A DNA stretch of 64,000 bases from Pseudoalteromonas sp. 0303 (GCF_013349995.1 NZ_JABVXF010000001.1:1-64000), one strand, 5' to 3'. Shown: positions 26,997-37,020, numbered from the stretch's first letter. Program-made: numbers and translations. Notes: a model not told the origin generated them from the sequence alone.

Positions 26997-29948
26997 ATGA
27001 AAAGCACAAAATTTATTAAAACACCTCTTGCAGCGTCAGTTGCGATGATTTTAACCGCAGGGCTAGGCACTATGTCTGCTTATGCACAGGATGAGCAAGA
27101 GAAAGCTGATAACGATATTGAAGTTATCGAAATTAAAGGTATTCGTGGCAGTATGATCCGCGCCATGGATATGAAACGTGATGCAACAGGTGTTGTTGAT
27201 GCGATTTCAGCAGAAGAGATGGGTAAGTTCCCAGATACTAACTTGGCTGAATCATTACAGCGTATTACCGGTGTATCAGTGAGCCGTTCAAACGGCGAAG
27301 GTAGCGAAATTACGGTACGTGGTTTTGGCCCTGAGTTTAACCTAGTAATGTTGAATGGCCGTCAAATGCCAGGCACAGGTTATACGCGTTCATACGCCCT
27401 TGAGAATATTGCCGCTGATGGTGTAAGTGCACTTGAAGTAGCAAAATCAGGTCAAGCTGATGTTCCAAGTGGTGGTCTAGGCGCTACCGTAAATATTATT
27501 ACAACTCGCCCATTAAATAGCCCAGGCGAAAAGTTTAGCTCGTCTATTAAAGCTATTCATGACTCGTCAAATGAAAAAGGTGATGATGTAACGCCAGAGT
27601 TTTCAGCGATGTACAGCAATACCTATGCTGATGATACATTTGGTTTTGCGGCATCATTCTCTCATCAAGAACGTGATTTTCAACAGCAAAGTGCCAATAT
27701 TCAAGGTTGGCAGGCCAATGTTGACTTACCAACCCTTGATGAAGGTGACTACATTGACCCACGTGCAGTAGATAGCGAAGGCAACCGTGTCGGTAATCAT
27801 TTCTTCCCGAAAGACATGAACTACAGTATTGCTGATGTTGAACGTGAGCGTACTAATGGCCAAGTAACTTTACAGTACTCACCAGTTGAAAGCTTTACTG
27901 CAACAGTTGATTACACCGCAAGTCGTGCAATTACCGGTGTTGAAACTGCAGGTTGGGGTATTTGGAATGAGTTTGGTAGTAACATCAATAGTTATGAGCT
28001 TGATGAAAATGGTACAGCGCTTTATGCCGATATCAGTGGTAATGATGGTTCATTCACGGCAAGCCGCGCCACTACAGAAGTTAAAGCACGTTCAATTGGT
28101 TTAAACCTAGAATGGCAAATCAATGACCAGTGGGAAGTTGAGTTCGATTATCATGATTCGAAAAACGAAACAGATAACGGCGCAGATGATGGCTTAGGTT
28201 CTGATGGTCAAATCATTCTTGGTTCTGACCAGTTACAGAGCAAAGTATATGACTATCGCACTGGCGAAATTCCACATGCATACGTAAATTGGAGTAATGG
28301 TACTACAGTACTAGACCCAAGTGAGATTGATTCAAACTTCAGCCAGTTTAGTTACTCGCCAGGCGAGTCTAAAGTTGAGCAAGCTCAGCTTCATGCAACC
28401 TGGTTCAATGAAAGCTTTGAAATTCCACTTGTTAAAGTGAAATTCGGTGCTGCCAATACTAAGCAAACTATGGGTGGTTTTACTGCTTGGAGTGGTCTGC
28501 GTGGTGGCCCAGGTTTTAATCCATCTTTCACCGAAATCTTCCCTGATGGCATGTTCACTTATAATGATACTGGCGACATGCTAGATCAGTTTGCTGGTGG
28601 TGGTAGTGCCCTTGAACCAAATTACTATTACACCTATAGCTTTGAAGAAGCATTAGCTCGCCAGCTTGCTTATTTAAACGAAGATTTATTAGGCGATAAC
28701 CAATATTCAATTGACCCATTTTTTGATGGCATCGACAGTGAAAGCTACGTAGAAGAAAAAACGCAAAGCTTCTATGTGAATAGCTTATGGGAATTTGAAT
28801 TATCTGATTACTTTGTTCAAATCAACGCAGGTCTTCGTTATGAAGAAACTGATGTGACCAGTACGGTTCGTCAACGTGTAGAAAGCCAGGTGAACTGGGT
28901 GAGTGCATCTGAGTGGATCATGCAGTACGAAACTGGCGGTACAGATAACTTTTATCAAGAAGAAGGTAATTATGATATCTGGTTACCAAATATCGACGTA
29001 AAAGTTGAAATTACAGACGAGCTTGTAGGTCGTGTTTCTTGGGGTAAAACCATGGCTCGCGCACCGCTTGGTAATTTGGCTGGTGGCCGAAGCTTAACGG
29101 GTAGCCCGAAACCAGGTTCGCGTACTGGTGGTCAAGGTAATACTAACTTGCTGCCATTTGAGTCTACAAACTTAGATTTATCGCTTGAGTACTACTACGG
29201 TGAAGGTAGCTACGCATCGGTTGGTTACTTCAAAAAAGATGTAGATAACTTTATTCAAACGCAAATCACAGAAACAACCATTGATGGTTTATACGATATC
29301 TTAAATGGTCCTCGTTACCTTGAAGCTGTGGCATCTGTAGAAGCACGTGGCGAGCAGGCAACGAGTGACGCTGTTTTCAATGAAATGCTGGCATTAGGTT
29401 ATGGTAATGCGGACGGTGCCATTGAGCCAACGAGTTCCGACCCACTGATGGTATGGAATATTTCTCAGCCACAAAATACTGATAGTAAATCAGTTGATGG
29501 CTTTGAACTTGCTGTTCAACACTTATTTGGTGAAAGCGGCTTTGGTTTAGGGGTTAATGCTACGTTTGTTGATGGTGATGTTGAATTTGATGTAGCAAGT
29601 TTGACTCAACAAGCTCCTTTATCTGGATTAAGTGACTCAGCGAACTTCCAAGCTTTTTACGATAAAGACGGCTTATCAGTAAAAGTAACTTACGCATGGC
29701 GTGATTCTTACTTAATTGGTGTTGGTCAATCGCAAGGCTCATCTGATGCTCCGCCACAGTTTGGCGATACTTACGGTCAATGGGACTTAAGTGTTAACTA
29801 CGACATCAACGAAAACATGACTGTTTTCTTTGAAGGTATAAACCTTAATAACGAAACTGAGCGTGGCTACGGTCGTTACGAAGAGCAGTTCTTATTTGCT
29901 CGTCAATACGGACCTCGTTACACAATTGGTGCCCGTTATAGCTTTTAA
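26997..29948 (+). CDS. TonB-dependent receptor of the large Caulobacter/Alteromonadales sugar-uptake type
   Basis: A 983-residue outer-membrane receptor. Signal peptide 'MKSTKFIKTPLAASVAMILTAG...AYAQ', then 'IEVIEIKGIRGSM' as TonB box, then the plug hallmark 'ISAEEMGKFPDTNLAESLQRITGVSV' and 'EITVRGFGPEFNLVMLNGRQMP'. The barrel ends 'YGPRYTIGARYSF'. This N-terminal pattern is typical of TIGR01782-type receptors that import oligosaccharides in gammaproteobacteria. ATG 26997 has GCAGG upstream; 26967 is upstream of the signal peptide. It is paired with the GH16 enzyme and should import its oligosaccharide products. Confidence 0.9.
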   Translation: MKSTKFIKTPLAASVAMILTAGLGTMSAYAQDEQEKADNDIEVIEIKGIRGSMIRAMDMKRDATGVVDAISAEEMGKFPDTNLAESLQRITGVSVSRSNGEGSEITVRGFGPEFNLVMLNGRQMPGTGYTRSYALENIAADGVSALEVAKSGQADVPSGGLGATVNIITTRPLNSPGEKFSSSIKAIHDSSNEKGDDVTPEFSAMYSNTYADDTFGFAASFSHQERDFQQQSANIQGWQANVDLPTLDEGDYIDPRAVDSEGNRVGNHFFPKDMNYSIADVERERTNGQVTLQYSPVESFTATVDYTASRAITGVETAGWGIWNEFGSNINSYELDENGTALYADISGNDGSFTASRATTEVKARSIGLNLEWQINDQWEVEFDYHDSKNETDNGADDGLGSDGQIILGSDQLQSKVYDYRTGEIPHAYVNWSNGTTVLDPSEIDSNFSQFSYSPGESKVEQAQLHATWFNESFEIPLVKVKFGAANTKQTMGGFTAWSGLRGGPGFNPSFTEIFPDGMFTYNDTGDMLDQFAGGGSALEPNYYYTYSFEEALARQLAYLNEDLLGDNQYSIDPFFDGIDSESYVEEKTQSFYVNSLWEFELSDYFVQINAGLRYEETDVTSTVRQRVESQVNWVSASEWIMQYETGGTDNFYQEEGNYDIWLPNIDVKVEITDELVGRVSWGKTMARAPLGNLAGGRSLTGSPKPGSRTGGQGNTNLLPFESTNLDLSLEYYYGEGSYASVGYFKKDVDNFIQTQITETTIDGLYDILNGPRYLEAVASVEARGEQATSDAVFNEMLALGYGNADGAIEPTSSDPLMVWNISQPQNTDSKSVDGFELAVQHLFGESGFGLGVNATFVDGDVEFDVASLTQQAPLSGLSDSANFQAFYDKDGLSVKVTYAWRDSYLIGVGQSQGSSDAPPQFGDTYGQWDLSVNYDINENMTVFFEGINLNNETERGYGRYEEQFLFARQYGPRYTIGARYSF

Positions 29949-29967
29949 TATGTGATCCCGATGGAAC

Positions 29968-29992
29968 AAAAGCCGCTCAATGAGCGGCTTTT
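29968..29992 (+). terminator. Terminator of the glucan-use operon
   Basis: A 10-bp stem AAAAGCCGCT / AGCGGCTTTT with loop CAATG, then TTTTTATT. It closes the operon 19 bases after the receptor stop. Confidence 0.9.
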
Positions 29993-30042
29993 TTTATTCA
30001 AGCACCTAAAATTTAAAACAGTAACAAATAAAAATTAGGGCT

Positions 30043-30369
30043 TTAAAAAACTTTATTACGATTAAAAAAGTAGCAAGAAAAGTAGCAAAAAATAGCAATG
30101 CCAGGATTAATTAATAAATTTGGCATAAACACAATATCGGTTTCACCAAAGCAGTAGAAGTAAAAGGCAATAGTGAGTAGTGAAGGTAACGGGAAAAAGA
30201 ACGTCTCGTTTGCAACTAAGCCAACTACCGACCAGCTAGTTAGCAACAACGAGCCTGTAAAAACGAGAAAGCCATGCCACATTTCTTGTTTTTTAGCGTA
30301 ATGTTTGGCGATTAAAATAGCGACAACACATGCTGGCAATGTTATTACGGATAAAATAATGTAATCCAT
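30043..30369 (-). CDS. Small hypothetical inner-membrane protein
   Basis: A 108-residue protein with three or four hydrophobic helices ('MDYIILSVITLPACVVAILIA', 'GFLVFTGSLLLTSWSVVGLVA', 'LPSLLTIAFYFYCFG', 'PGIAIFCYFSCYFF') and a basic tail 'NRNKVF'. The start ATG 30369 is preceded by GAGAATGAGGATAAGT (on the minus strand), a good site. It is a lone gene between a terminator and dcd. No family was recognised. Confidence 0.6.
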   Translation of the reverse strand: MDYIILSVITLPACVVAILIAKHYAKKQEMWHGFLVFTGSLLLTSWSVVGLVANETFFFPLPSLLTIAFYFYCFGETDIVFMPNLLINPGIAIFCYFSCYFFNRNKVF

Positions 30370-30650
30370 AACAACTTATCCTCATTCTCCCTGTAATCGC
30401 GTAATTAAAACAAAACCCAGTACTTTAGATAAATCAGAAATCACTGATCTTATTACCTGAGATGGCTTATCTTATTTTGTTGAGAATTATTCGCGCAACA
30501 CGCTGTTGATTTGTGTAATATATGTCACACTATATCCACCCCATTTGGCTTTACTGATACACACTCGACTTTTGTTGTGTTTCAACTAGAGCTTAGCGTG
30601 TTTTTTCAGCTTAAAATCATATGTTTAAGTTGTTTTAGGTAGAATAATAA

Positions 30651-31238
30651 ATGAGATTATCAGATACCCATATTCAGCAGTATATTGACGAAGGCCGCAT
30701 TGTTATTGAGCCAACACCGAGTAAAGAAATGATTTCAGGTGTGACGGTAGACTTGCGTTTGGGCAACAAGTTTCGAGTTTTCCAAGATCATACCGCAGCC
30801 TATGTTGACTTAAGTGGTCCAAAAGATCAGCTTAACAAGGCGATGGAATCAATTATGAGTGATGAAATTGTGCTTGCTGAAGAAGAAGCATTTTTCCTTC
30901 ACCCAGGTGAATTGGCACTGGCTATCACCCACGAAAAAGTAACATTACCAGCAGATATTGTTGGTTGGTTAGATGGTCGCTCATCGTTAGCACGTCTTGG
31001 TTTGATGGTTCATGTAACAGCACATCGTATTGATCCAGGCTGGTCGGGTAATATCGTGTTGGAGTTTTATAACTCAGGCAAATTGCCATTGGCTTTACGC
31101 CCAATGATGAAAATTGGTGCTATGAGCTTTGAAACCATGACAAGCCCTGCAGAAAACCCATACAACGTTCGTAAAGACGCAAAATATAAAGATCAAAATT
31201 CGGCAGTAGCGAGCCGTATTAGTGATGACAATAAATAA
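30651..31238 (+). CDS. dcd: dCTP deaminase
   Basis: A 195-residue enzyme that deaminates dCTP to dUTP for dTMP synthesis. It closely matches the E. coli enzyme: '[24 protein letters not shown]' (residues about 109-132, written by its ends [10 protein letters not shown] and AHRIDPGW) and the catalytic Glu in '[17 protein letters not shown]'. The C-terminal nucleotide-closing tail '[17 protein letters not shown]' is present. The gene is preceded by a 281-base gap that must hold its promoter. A hairpin follows the stop. Confidence 0.97.
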   Translation: MRLSDTHIQQYIDEGRIVIEPTPSKEMISGVTVDLRLGNKFRVFQDHTAAYVDLSGPKDQLNKAMESIMSDEIVLAEEEAFFLHPGELALAITHEKVTLPADIVGWLDGRSSLARLGLMVHVTAHRIDPGWSGNIVLEFYNSGKLPLALRPMMKIGAMSFETMTSPAENPYNVRKDAKYKDQNSAVASRISDDNK

Positions 31239-31245
31239 CTCCAGT

Positions 31246-31269
31246 TTATGTGGCTTTCGGGCCACATAA
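31246..31269 (+). terminator. Terminator of dcd
   Basis: A 9-bp stem TTATGTGGC / GCCACATAA with loop TTTCGG, followed by CATTTTGTT. It lies 8 bases after the dcd stop. Confidence 0.75.
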
Positions 31270-31371
31270 CATTTTGTTACTGAACTTTTTACCTAATAAA
31301 AGCCTGCATAATTGGCAATTTAAGCGTATCGGCCCCATACTTTTAGCTGGTGTTTAAAGCACGGAGCTAAA

Positions 31372-33867
31372 ATGCACTTTATTGGCAAGCAAGTTAATTG
31401 GATTATCACAAAGCTGCTCATAATATTGTGTTGTGTTTTGATACACTGCACCAGTGTTTTTGCTGCTGATGATGACTTATCTGTTTGGTTGCTTGATTCA
31501 GAACAACCACTTGCCAAACTAAGCCAATCTCTTGAAGTATCGTTACAAAACGCAGAAAAACTAAGTGCGCTTGAAACAAGCTCAGTCCGCCTTACAGCTA
31601 AAACGTCCCATTGGTTAGTCATTGATTTATACCAACTACCTGACAATAAAAATTATGTTGTTTTTCTTGGCGAACCCAATTTAAGCTGGGCTAAGTTTTA
31701 TCTTTTAGATGAAAACTTTCAGGCTACTAGTAATCAACGACTTGCTTCACTAGAAAGTTTATCGAATGTTCGTCCTCATTGGTTGATTGAGCATAGCCAA
31801 GGACATCGCTGGGCTTTAGTTAACTTTGTGCATGATAGGGCACTGACGATAGAAGTTGGGGTGGTGGCTGCGAAAATATTTGAAGCCAATTTACACCAAA
31901 CTATTTTAGGTTATGGTGCTATTTTGGGTGTGCTAATTTTATGTATGTTCGTGTGCGCAGTATATTTCTTTGTCTCGCAGCAACCAAAGTATATGGTGTT
32001 AAGTGCCTACTTTTTGCTTGTTACGGTCGGATTTCTCATAGATAACGGTTTAATCAACTATCTAGTTGATGGCTTAGGTTGGGAAGCAAAATGGCCTGTT
32101 AATGAATTTGCACTGTGTTTTGTTAGCTACTTTTTATATCATTTTTTAGCCATTCATACATACAAACCTATTTTTAAAAAAGCATGGCAAGCAATGATTG
32201 CGTGTTTGCTAATTGCAGCTTTACTGTCATCAATTCAACCACAGTTCAATCGCCAGTGGTTATTTATCGTTTCTTGCGTTGGATTCTTGAGTTTTGCTGG
32301 CGCTCTATTTTTTAGTTTAATGGAGTGCAAAAATAGCCGAACCCACCTGCGTATTTTTATGCTTTTAACTATTGTTGTTCAAGTGCTTAGTTTAGTTATT
32401 TGGAATGGCTTTGGGGTTGGTTATCATGACATCCATAACACCATATTGCTGCTTACTTCGTTGGCGATATGTTCTGTCCTATTGTTAAAAGATCGCCAGC
32501 AAATATCAGCATTTAATTATTCGATGCTGCATGATGCAGATACTAAACTGCCAAATAAGCAATTTTTGCTCGCGCAGATTGTGAAAAAAGTCTCGAAAAA
32601 ACAACACTTCTCAGTTTTATTATTTAAGGCTCATGTACTTTCAAATGCCCGTTCTACCTTTGGCTTTGAACAGGCCAATATTTGTATCAATGAAAGATTA
32701 AGTATCTTAAATACTCAGTTGCAGAGTATGAATGCACTAAAGCTCGAAATCCAAACCAGTAGAAGCGCTTGGCTTGCACATGTTGATGACAACACATTTG
32801 GTTGTCTAATAATGGGAGAGCTTGAACTAAGTCACATTGAGCAGTTTGCATGTTTGATCCATGGTGTGTTTGAAGAAGGGCTCACCCATGAAGAAATTAA
32901 TTTAGTCGACAGTGTTGATATCGGCGTTGCTTATTACCCAATGCACGGTAATACCGCGAAACAAATTTTCCAATGTGCGATACAAGCAATGTCTGAAAAG
33001 CGTTTACAAGGTGAGCGTTGGCGCATGTTTGATTCAGAAACTGCACGCCTGTCTGAGCAAAGGTTATCGATTGCTGCAGCGCTTAAAATAGCGATTGATG
33101 AAGACCAACTCAGCTTGCATTTTCAGCCACAGATTTGCTTAAAAACAGGCAAAGTTGTTGGCTGTGAAGCATTGCTGCGTTGGCAGCATCCCGTATTTGG
33201 TGCAGTAAGCCCAGATATGTTTATTCCAATTGCAGAGTCAGCAGGGGTGATCAATCAGCTTACAGAGTGGGTCGTTGAAAGGGGCGTCGAATGGCAAGCG
33301 AAGTTTTGTAAACTGATACCCGATCACGTTATTTCTATAAATATTTCAGCAAAAGATTTATTAAATAAAGACTTACCCGTGCTGTTAATCACTATTTTAA
33401 ATGAGCAAAAAGTAGCGGCTGAATCTGTGATGTTGGAGCTTACAGAATCAGCCACTTTAGAAGAAAGTAAAAAAATTAAAGCGACACTTGATGACTACCG
33501 TTTAATCGGCTTAAAGCTTGCAATTGATGATTTTGGTACTGGCTACTCATCGCTTGCCTATCTGAGCCAGCTAGGCTTTGATGAAGTTAAAATAGATAAA
33601 CAATTTGTGTTAAACCTGCCATTTTCTGTGAACGATCAGAGTATCTGCCGGGCTACCTGTGATATCGCCACTACTTTGGGTGCACATGTTGTTGCTGAGG
33701 GGATTGAAGATGGGCAAAGCCTAGCAATGCTGCAAAGTTATGGCTGCCAATTTGGACAAGGGTATTATTTTTCAAAACCGCTTTGTGCAGATGATTACTT
33801 AACTTGGATAAGCGAGGTGCAGAAAGTTGAAATTAGCCTTGATGCAACAGCGAACCTAACTGATTAA
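31372..33867 (+). CDS. Membrane EAL phosphodiesterase with 7TM sensor and degenerate GGDEF
   Basis: An 831-residue c-di-GMP enzyme. Signal-like N-terminus, a periplasmic DISMED2-like domain (about 30-170), seven membrane helices (about 180-375), a GGDEF-like domain opening 'MLHDADTKLPNKQFLL' whose signature is replaced by 'VDDNTFGCL', and a C-terminal EAL domain. E599 lies in 'CEALLRWQHP', with 'NISAKDLL', 'LELTESATLEE', 'IDDFGTGYSSLAYL' and 'VAEGIED' all present, so phosphodiesterase activity is likely and cyclase activity is not. Its 3' end overlaps the converging CLCA_X gene by 35 bases. Confidence 0.9.
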   Translation: MHFIGKQVNWIITKLLIILCCVLIHCTSVFAADDDLSVWLLDSEQPLAKLSQSLEVSLQNAEKLSALETSSVRLTAKTSHWLVIDLYQLPDNKNYVVFLGEPNLSWAKFYLLDENFQATSNQRLASLESLSNVRPHWLIEHSQGHRWALVNFVHDRALTIEVGVVAAKIFEANLHQTILGYGAILGVLILCMFVCAVYFFVSQQPKYMVLSAYFLLVTVGFLIDNGLINYLVDGLGWEAKWPVNEFALCFVSYFLYHFLAIHTYKPIFKKAWQAMIACLLIAALLSSIQPQFNRQWLFIVSCVGFLSFAGALFFSLMECKNSRTHLRIFMLLTIVVQVLSLVIWNGFGVGYHDIHNTILLLTSLAICSVLLLKDRQQISAFNYSMLHDADTKLPNKQFLLAQIVKKVSKKQHFSVLLFKAHVLSNARSTFGFEQANICINERLSILNTQLQSMNALKLEIQTSRSAWLAHVDDNTFGCLIMGELELSHIEQFACLIHGVFEEGLTHEEINLVDSVDIGVAYYPMHGNTAKQIFQCAIQAMSEKRLQGERWRMFDSETARLSEQRLSIAAALKIAIDEDQLSLHFQPQICLKTGKVVGCEALLRWQHPVFGAVSPDMFIPIAESAGVINQLTEWVVERGVEWQAKFCKLIPDHVISINISAKDLLNKDLPVLLITILNEQKVAAESVMLELTESATLEESKKIKATLDDYRLIGLKLAIDDFGTGYSSLAYLSQLGFDEVKIDKQFVLNLPFSVNDQSICRATCDIATTLGAHVVAEGIEDGQSLAMLQSYGCQFGQGYYFSKPLCADDYLTWISEVQKVEISLDATANLTD

Positions 33868-34609
33868 AGTAATTCAGCAGTGCTGAAAAGCAGCGCATTG
33901 TATGCTGCTCATCTGGGTAAATTAAGCCACTTGTCGATAACCCACTCACTAAAAAGCTATTTTTTATATCAGGGTACATGGCAATGCATTTTTCAAAACA
34001 GCGAGCCGCTAGTTCTTCAGGCATACTCATATAAAGTTGCTTTACTTGCCTATCAAAAGCGATAGATTGCTTCACAAACGCATTTGGGTTTTCACCTGAG
34101 GAGTCTAAAAATACCTGATGATAAAACTCATTTAAGCGCTGATTAAGTGGATGGCTTAAATCCGGTGATTGTTCGAGCCACAGTGCTGAGCAAAATTGCA
34201 TGCTCTTTCTGCCTTTGAATAAATGCTGACAAATATGATGATCAAACGCATGAAACCATTCATGGGCTAGAGCGCCTCCGCCGGCATTTTTTGCAAGCGC
34301 AAGGGTTTGGCTGTGGGCATTGTAATGAGCCTGCACACCTTTTTGCCCACCATGACCAAAGGCAAAATTAAGCTTACCCCTAAGGCCAATTGCTGTTGGG
34401 GGTAAACTCAAAATTTGCGCAAGGTCAGCTAAGGCATCGTAAATTAAATTCGCCGCTAATAGCCGCTCTTGCTTATTAACCCAATTGCCAACCACCATGG
34501 TACGAAAACCAAAGGTATCGCGAATATCGTCAAAATCAACCTGATCATCAAAGCGATAATCTGGTCCCTGACGGTGAAAACCCGCGCTAAGTCGTTTTGA
34601 TACACGCAT
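33833..34609 (-). CDS. CLCA_X family protein (LPD1-like, zincin motif)
   Basis: A 258-residue cytosolic protein of the family named CLCA_X in Alteromonadales/Vibrio annotations. The N-terminal half has 'DIRDTFGFRTMVVGNWVNKQERLLAANLIYDALADL', described here as the FGFR-x4-G-x-W strand at about residues 30-45. The centre has 'LAHEWFHAFDHH' (HExxH, possible metal site). Its start overlaps the DTW gene's stop by one base (TAATG), so the two are coupled. The function is unknown, but the LPD1 fold is common in phage polyvalent proteins. Its end overlaps the EAL gene. Confidence 0.7.
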   Translation of the reverse strand: MRVSKRLSAGFHRQGPDYRFDDQVDFDDIRDTFGFRTMVVGNWVNKQERLLAANLIYDALADLAQILSLPPTAIGLRGKLNFAFGHGGQKGVQAHYNAHSQTLALAKNAGGGALAHEWFHAFDHHICQHLFKGRKSMQFCSALWLEQSPDLSHPLNQRLNEFYHQVFLDSSGENPNAFVKQSIAFDRQVKQLYMSMPEELAARCFEKCIAMYPDIKNSFLVSGLSTSGLIYPDEQHTMRCFSALLNYFNQLGSLLHQG

Positions 34610-35208
34610 TATAAATAGCGTGCCTTAACATCATCTGGCATATGTTGGGTTTGCTTATCGACCAGTGCTGCTAATAATTTGTATAGCGGTGTTACATCAA
34701 GGCCTTCAATCAGTTTAAGGCTATGAGCCACTGCTTCTAAAGTTGATAAACTATCTGCGCGTGGTGCTTTACGAATGACGTATTTGTTTTGTGGTATTTG
34801 CTTAAAACTCACAGCCTGAAACCCCTGAAGGCTTGGAGTTAATTGCAGCATTTTGTAGGCTTTTTTCCACGTACCATCAATCACGATTAAATGAGTTAAA
34901 GACTGTTTTAAAGCATCTGTAGTGGCCGTGTGTTCATCTAAACATAATGCATTATCAGCAGGATAGAGTACCGCAGTTGTTGCTTTTGGCAATGTTGCAA
35001 GCTGTAAAAAGTCTTGTTCTGACTCACCCGCAAGGATCTGGCAATTATCTAAGCCTAAATTCAGTAAATTAGCAGTGTTCTTAGTAACTTTTTCCTCACT
35101 AGGGTGGCGTAATATAATGATTTTTAGTTTATTATTGATTATGCTTATTGAATCACATAAACAGGTTTTAACTGAAAAGCCACAATGTGAGCACAATTCT
35201 CTAGCCAT
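34609..35208 (-). CDS. tapT: DTW-domain tRNA-uridine aminocarboxypropyltransferase
   Basis: A 199-residue TDD/DTW enzyme that adds a 3-amino-3-carboxypropyl group to uridine 47 of tRNAs (acp3U), using S-adenosylmethionine. It has the N-terminal Cys cluster 'LCSHCGFSVKTCLCDS' (four Cys, zinc), 'ILRHPSEEKVTKNTA', the DTW-like motif 'VIDGTWKKAYKML' and 'YVIRKAPRADSLSTLEAVAH', all family-typical. It corresponds to E. coli YfiP/TapT. It is upstream of and translationally coupled to the CLCA_X gene. Confidence 0.88.
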   Translation of the reverse strand: MARELCSHCGFSVKTCLCDSISIINNKLKIIILRHPSEEKVTKNTANLLNLGLDNCQILAGESEQDFLQLATLPKATTAVLYPADNALCLDEHTATTDALKQSLTHLIVIDGTWKKAYKMLQLTPSLQGFQAVSFKQIPQNKYVIRKAPRADSLSTLEAVAHSLKLIEGLDVTPLYKLLAALVDKQTQHMPDDVKARYL

Positions 35209-35337
35209 ACGAACTCAGGTGTAAATCAAAACTATGCCTAGTATACATGAGCTTAACTCGCAAAGCAGGTTTGCTTTTTAGCTATGAACGGCTAAAGTTG
35301 CGATTTATATAATTACGTTTTTGATTAAGGGATAAAG

Positions 35338-35682
35338 ATGACGACAATCACAATTGATGAGAGTGCACTTGAAGGGATGGAATCACTTTTAGGTGACCAA
35401 TTTGCCGACACCTTGACCTTTTGTTGTAGTGAATTTCAGCGTTTAGGTTCTGAAGTACTTGCAAACCTTGGTTCAGATAACGAAGCAGCTGCAAGGCATG
35501 CACACAGTTTAAAATCAAATGCAGCTCAATTTGGTGCCGCGAGTTTATCATCGCTTGCTCAAGAAATTGAACTGACCCTAACCCAAGGTGATGTCGCTAC
35601 TGCACAAGAAAAATCACAAACCCTTGATGAACAAGTTTCAGGTTCTGTAGAAAAATTACAAGCTTGGTTCGCTACTCGCTAA
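35338..35682 (+). CDS. Stand-alone Hpt phosphotransfer protein
   Basis: A 114-residue four-helix-bundle protein with the phospho-accepting His H56 in 'ARHAHSLKSNAAQFG' (H-S-L-K-S). It could act as a shuttle for hybrid kinases that lack their own Hpt domain. No kinase or regulator lies beside it; the hybrid kinase at 8896 has its own Hpt. AAGGGATAAAG precedes the ATG. Confidence 0.88.
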   Translation: MTTITIDESALEGMESLLGDQFADTLTFCCSEFQRLGSEVLANLGSDNEAAARHAHSLKSNAAQFGAASLSSLAQEIELTLTQGDVATAQEKSQTLDEQVSGSVEKLQAWFATR

Positions 35683-35775
35683 AAACTTGAATTTATTTCA
35701 GTTATAACCGCAAAAATCCTCTGGCATGGTACCCCTTTACTGGGGTAGTCTTAAGGCTAATTAGTAGAGGTAACC

Positions 35776-36993
35776 ATGTCACAAATCAAAAAGAGTCACA
35801 AACTAGACGGTGTCTGTTATGACATACGTGGGCCTGTGCTTGCACAAGCTCGAAAAATGGAAGACGAAGGGCAAAAAGTATTAAAGCTAAATATTGGCAA
35901 CCCAGCTGCCTTTGGCTTTGATATGCCTGAAGATATGCACAAAGATATCATCCGTAACTTATATTCAGCCCAAGGCTACTGTGACTCTAAAGGCCTCTAC
36001 TCAGCCCGTGTGGCTGTCTATCAACACTATCAGCAACGCGGTTTATTTAATCTTGATGTCGATAATATCTACATCGGCAATGGGGTCAGCGAATTAATTC
36101 AAATGACCACACAAGCATTACTTGATAATGACGATGAAGTGCTTATTCCTGCACCGGATTATCCGTTATGGACAGCATCAGTTAAATTAGCAGGGGGTAA
36201 CCCTGTGCATTATCTATGTGATGAAGAGCAAGATTGGTTCCCTGATATTGCTGATATTAAATCGAAGATCACCTCAAAGACCAAAGCGTTGGTGCTTATA
36301 AACCCGAATAACCCAACAGGGGCGGTGTATAGTGATGATCTGTTGATGGAACTTATCAATATTGCTCGCGAGCACAAGTTATTGTTACTGAGCGATGAAA
36401 TTTACGAGAAAATCTTGTACGACGGTGTCAGCCACAGCTCTATTGGCGCACTGTGTGATGATGTACCAATTATCACCTTTAATGGCTTAGCCAAAACGTA
36501 CCGCGCTGCGGGTTTGCGAATGGGCTGGATGGTGTTAAGCGGCCGCACTAGCATGATGGACGACTTAAGCCGTGGCCTAGATATGCTGGCATCAATGCGC
36601 TTATGTGCCAATGTGCCTGCTCAGTATGCTATTCAACAAGCTTTAGGCGGTGTGCAGTCAATCGATAACTTGATAAACCCTGGTGGTCGATTGTATGTGC
36701 AGCGTGATATTGCATGGCGTGGTTTAAATGCCATTGATGGTATTAGCTGTAAAAAGCCTAAAGGGGCACTTTACGCTTTTGCGAAAGTGGGTACGGCGCA
36801 CTTTAACATTAAAGATGATGAGCGCATGATTTTAGATTTACTCAAAGCTGAGAAAATCTTATTAGTGCATGGTCGCGCATTTAATTGGCCTGATCCTGAT
36901 CATTTCAGATTGGTATTTTTACCAAACAAAGATGATTTAACAGAAGCCATGAGTAAGATGCAGCGATTCTTCGCTGATTATCGACAAAGCTAA
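35776..36993 (+). CDS. alaA: Alanine aminotransferase AlaA
   Basis: A 405-residue PLP-dependent class I aminotransferase that makes alanine from pyruvate and glutamate. It has 'KLNIGNPAAFGF', 'GNGVSELIQM', the substrate-contact 'INPNNPTGAVYSDDLL', 'LLSDEIYEKILYDG', and the Schiff-base Lys in 'FNGLAKTYRAAGLRMGW'. The sequence is close to E. coli AlaA. TAGAGGTAACC precedes the ATG. An alanine dehydrogenase is encoded at 53621. Confidence 0.95.
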   Translation: MSQIKKSHKLDGVCYDIRGPVLAQARKMEDEGQKVLKLNIGNPAAFGFDMPEDMHKDIIRNLYSAQGYCDSKGLYSARVAVYQHYQQRGLFNLDVDNIYIGNGVSELIQMTTQALLDNDDEVLIPAPDYPLWTASVKLAGGNPVHYLCDEEQDWFPDIADIKSKITSKTKALVLINPNNPTGAVYSDDLLMELINIAREHKLLLLSDEIYEKILYDGVSHSSIGALCDDVPIITFNGLAKTYRAAGLRMGWMVLSGRTSMMDDLSRGLDMLASMRLCANVPAQYAIQQALGGVQSIDNLINPGGRLYVQRDIAWRGLNAIDGISCKKPKGALYAFAKVGTAHFNIKDDERMILDLLKAEKILLVHGRAFNWPDPDHFRLVFLPNKDDLTEAMSKMQRFFADYRQS

Positions 36994-37020
36994 AAAAAGC
37001 GAGCCGAGGCTCGCTTTTTT
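36993..37020. terminator. Bidirectional terminator between alaA and the envelope operon
   Basis: Stem AAAAAAGCGAGC / GCTCGCTTTTTT with loop CGAG. Its right end touches the last codon of the converging glycine-zipper gene. Confidence 0.9.
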
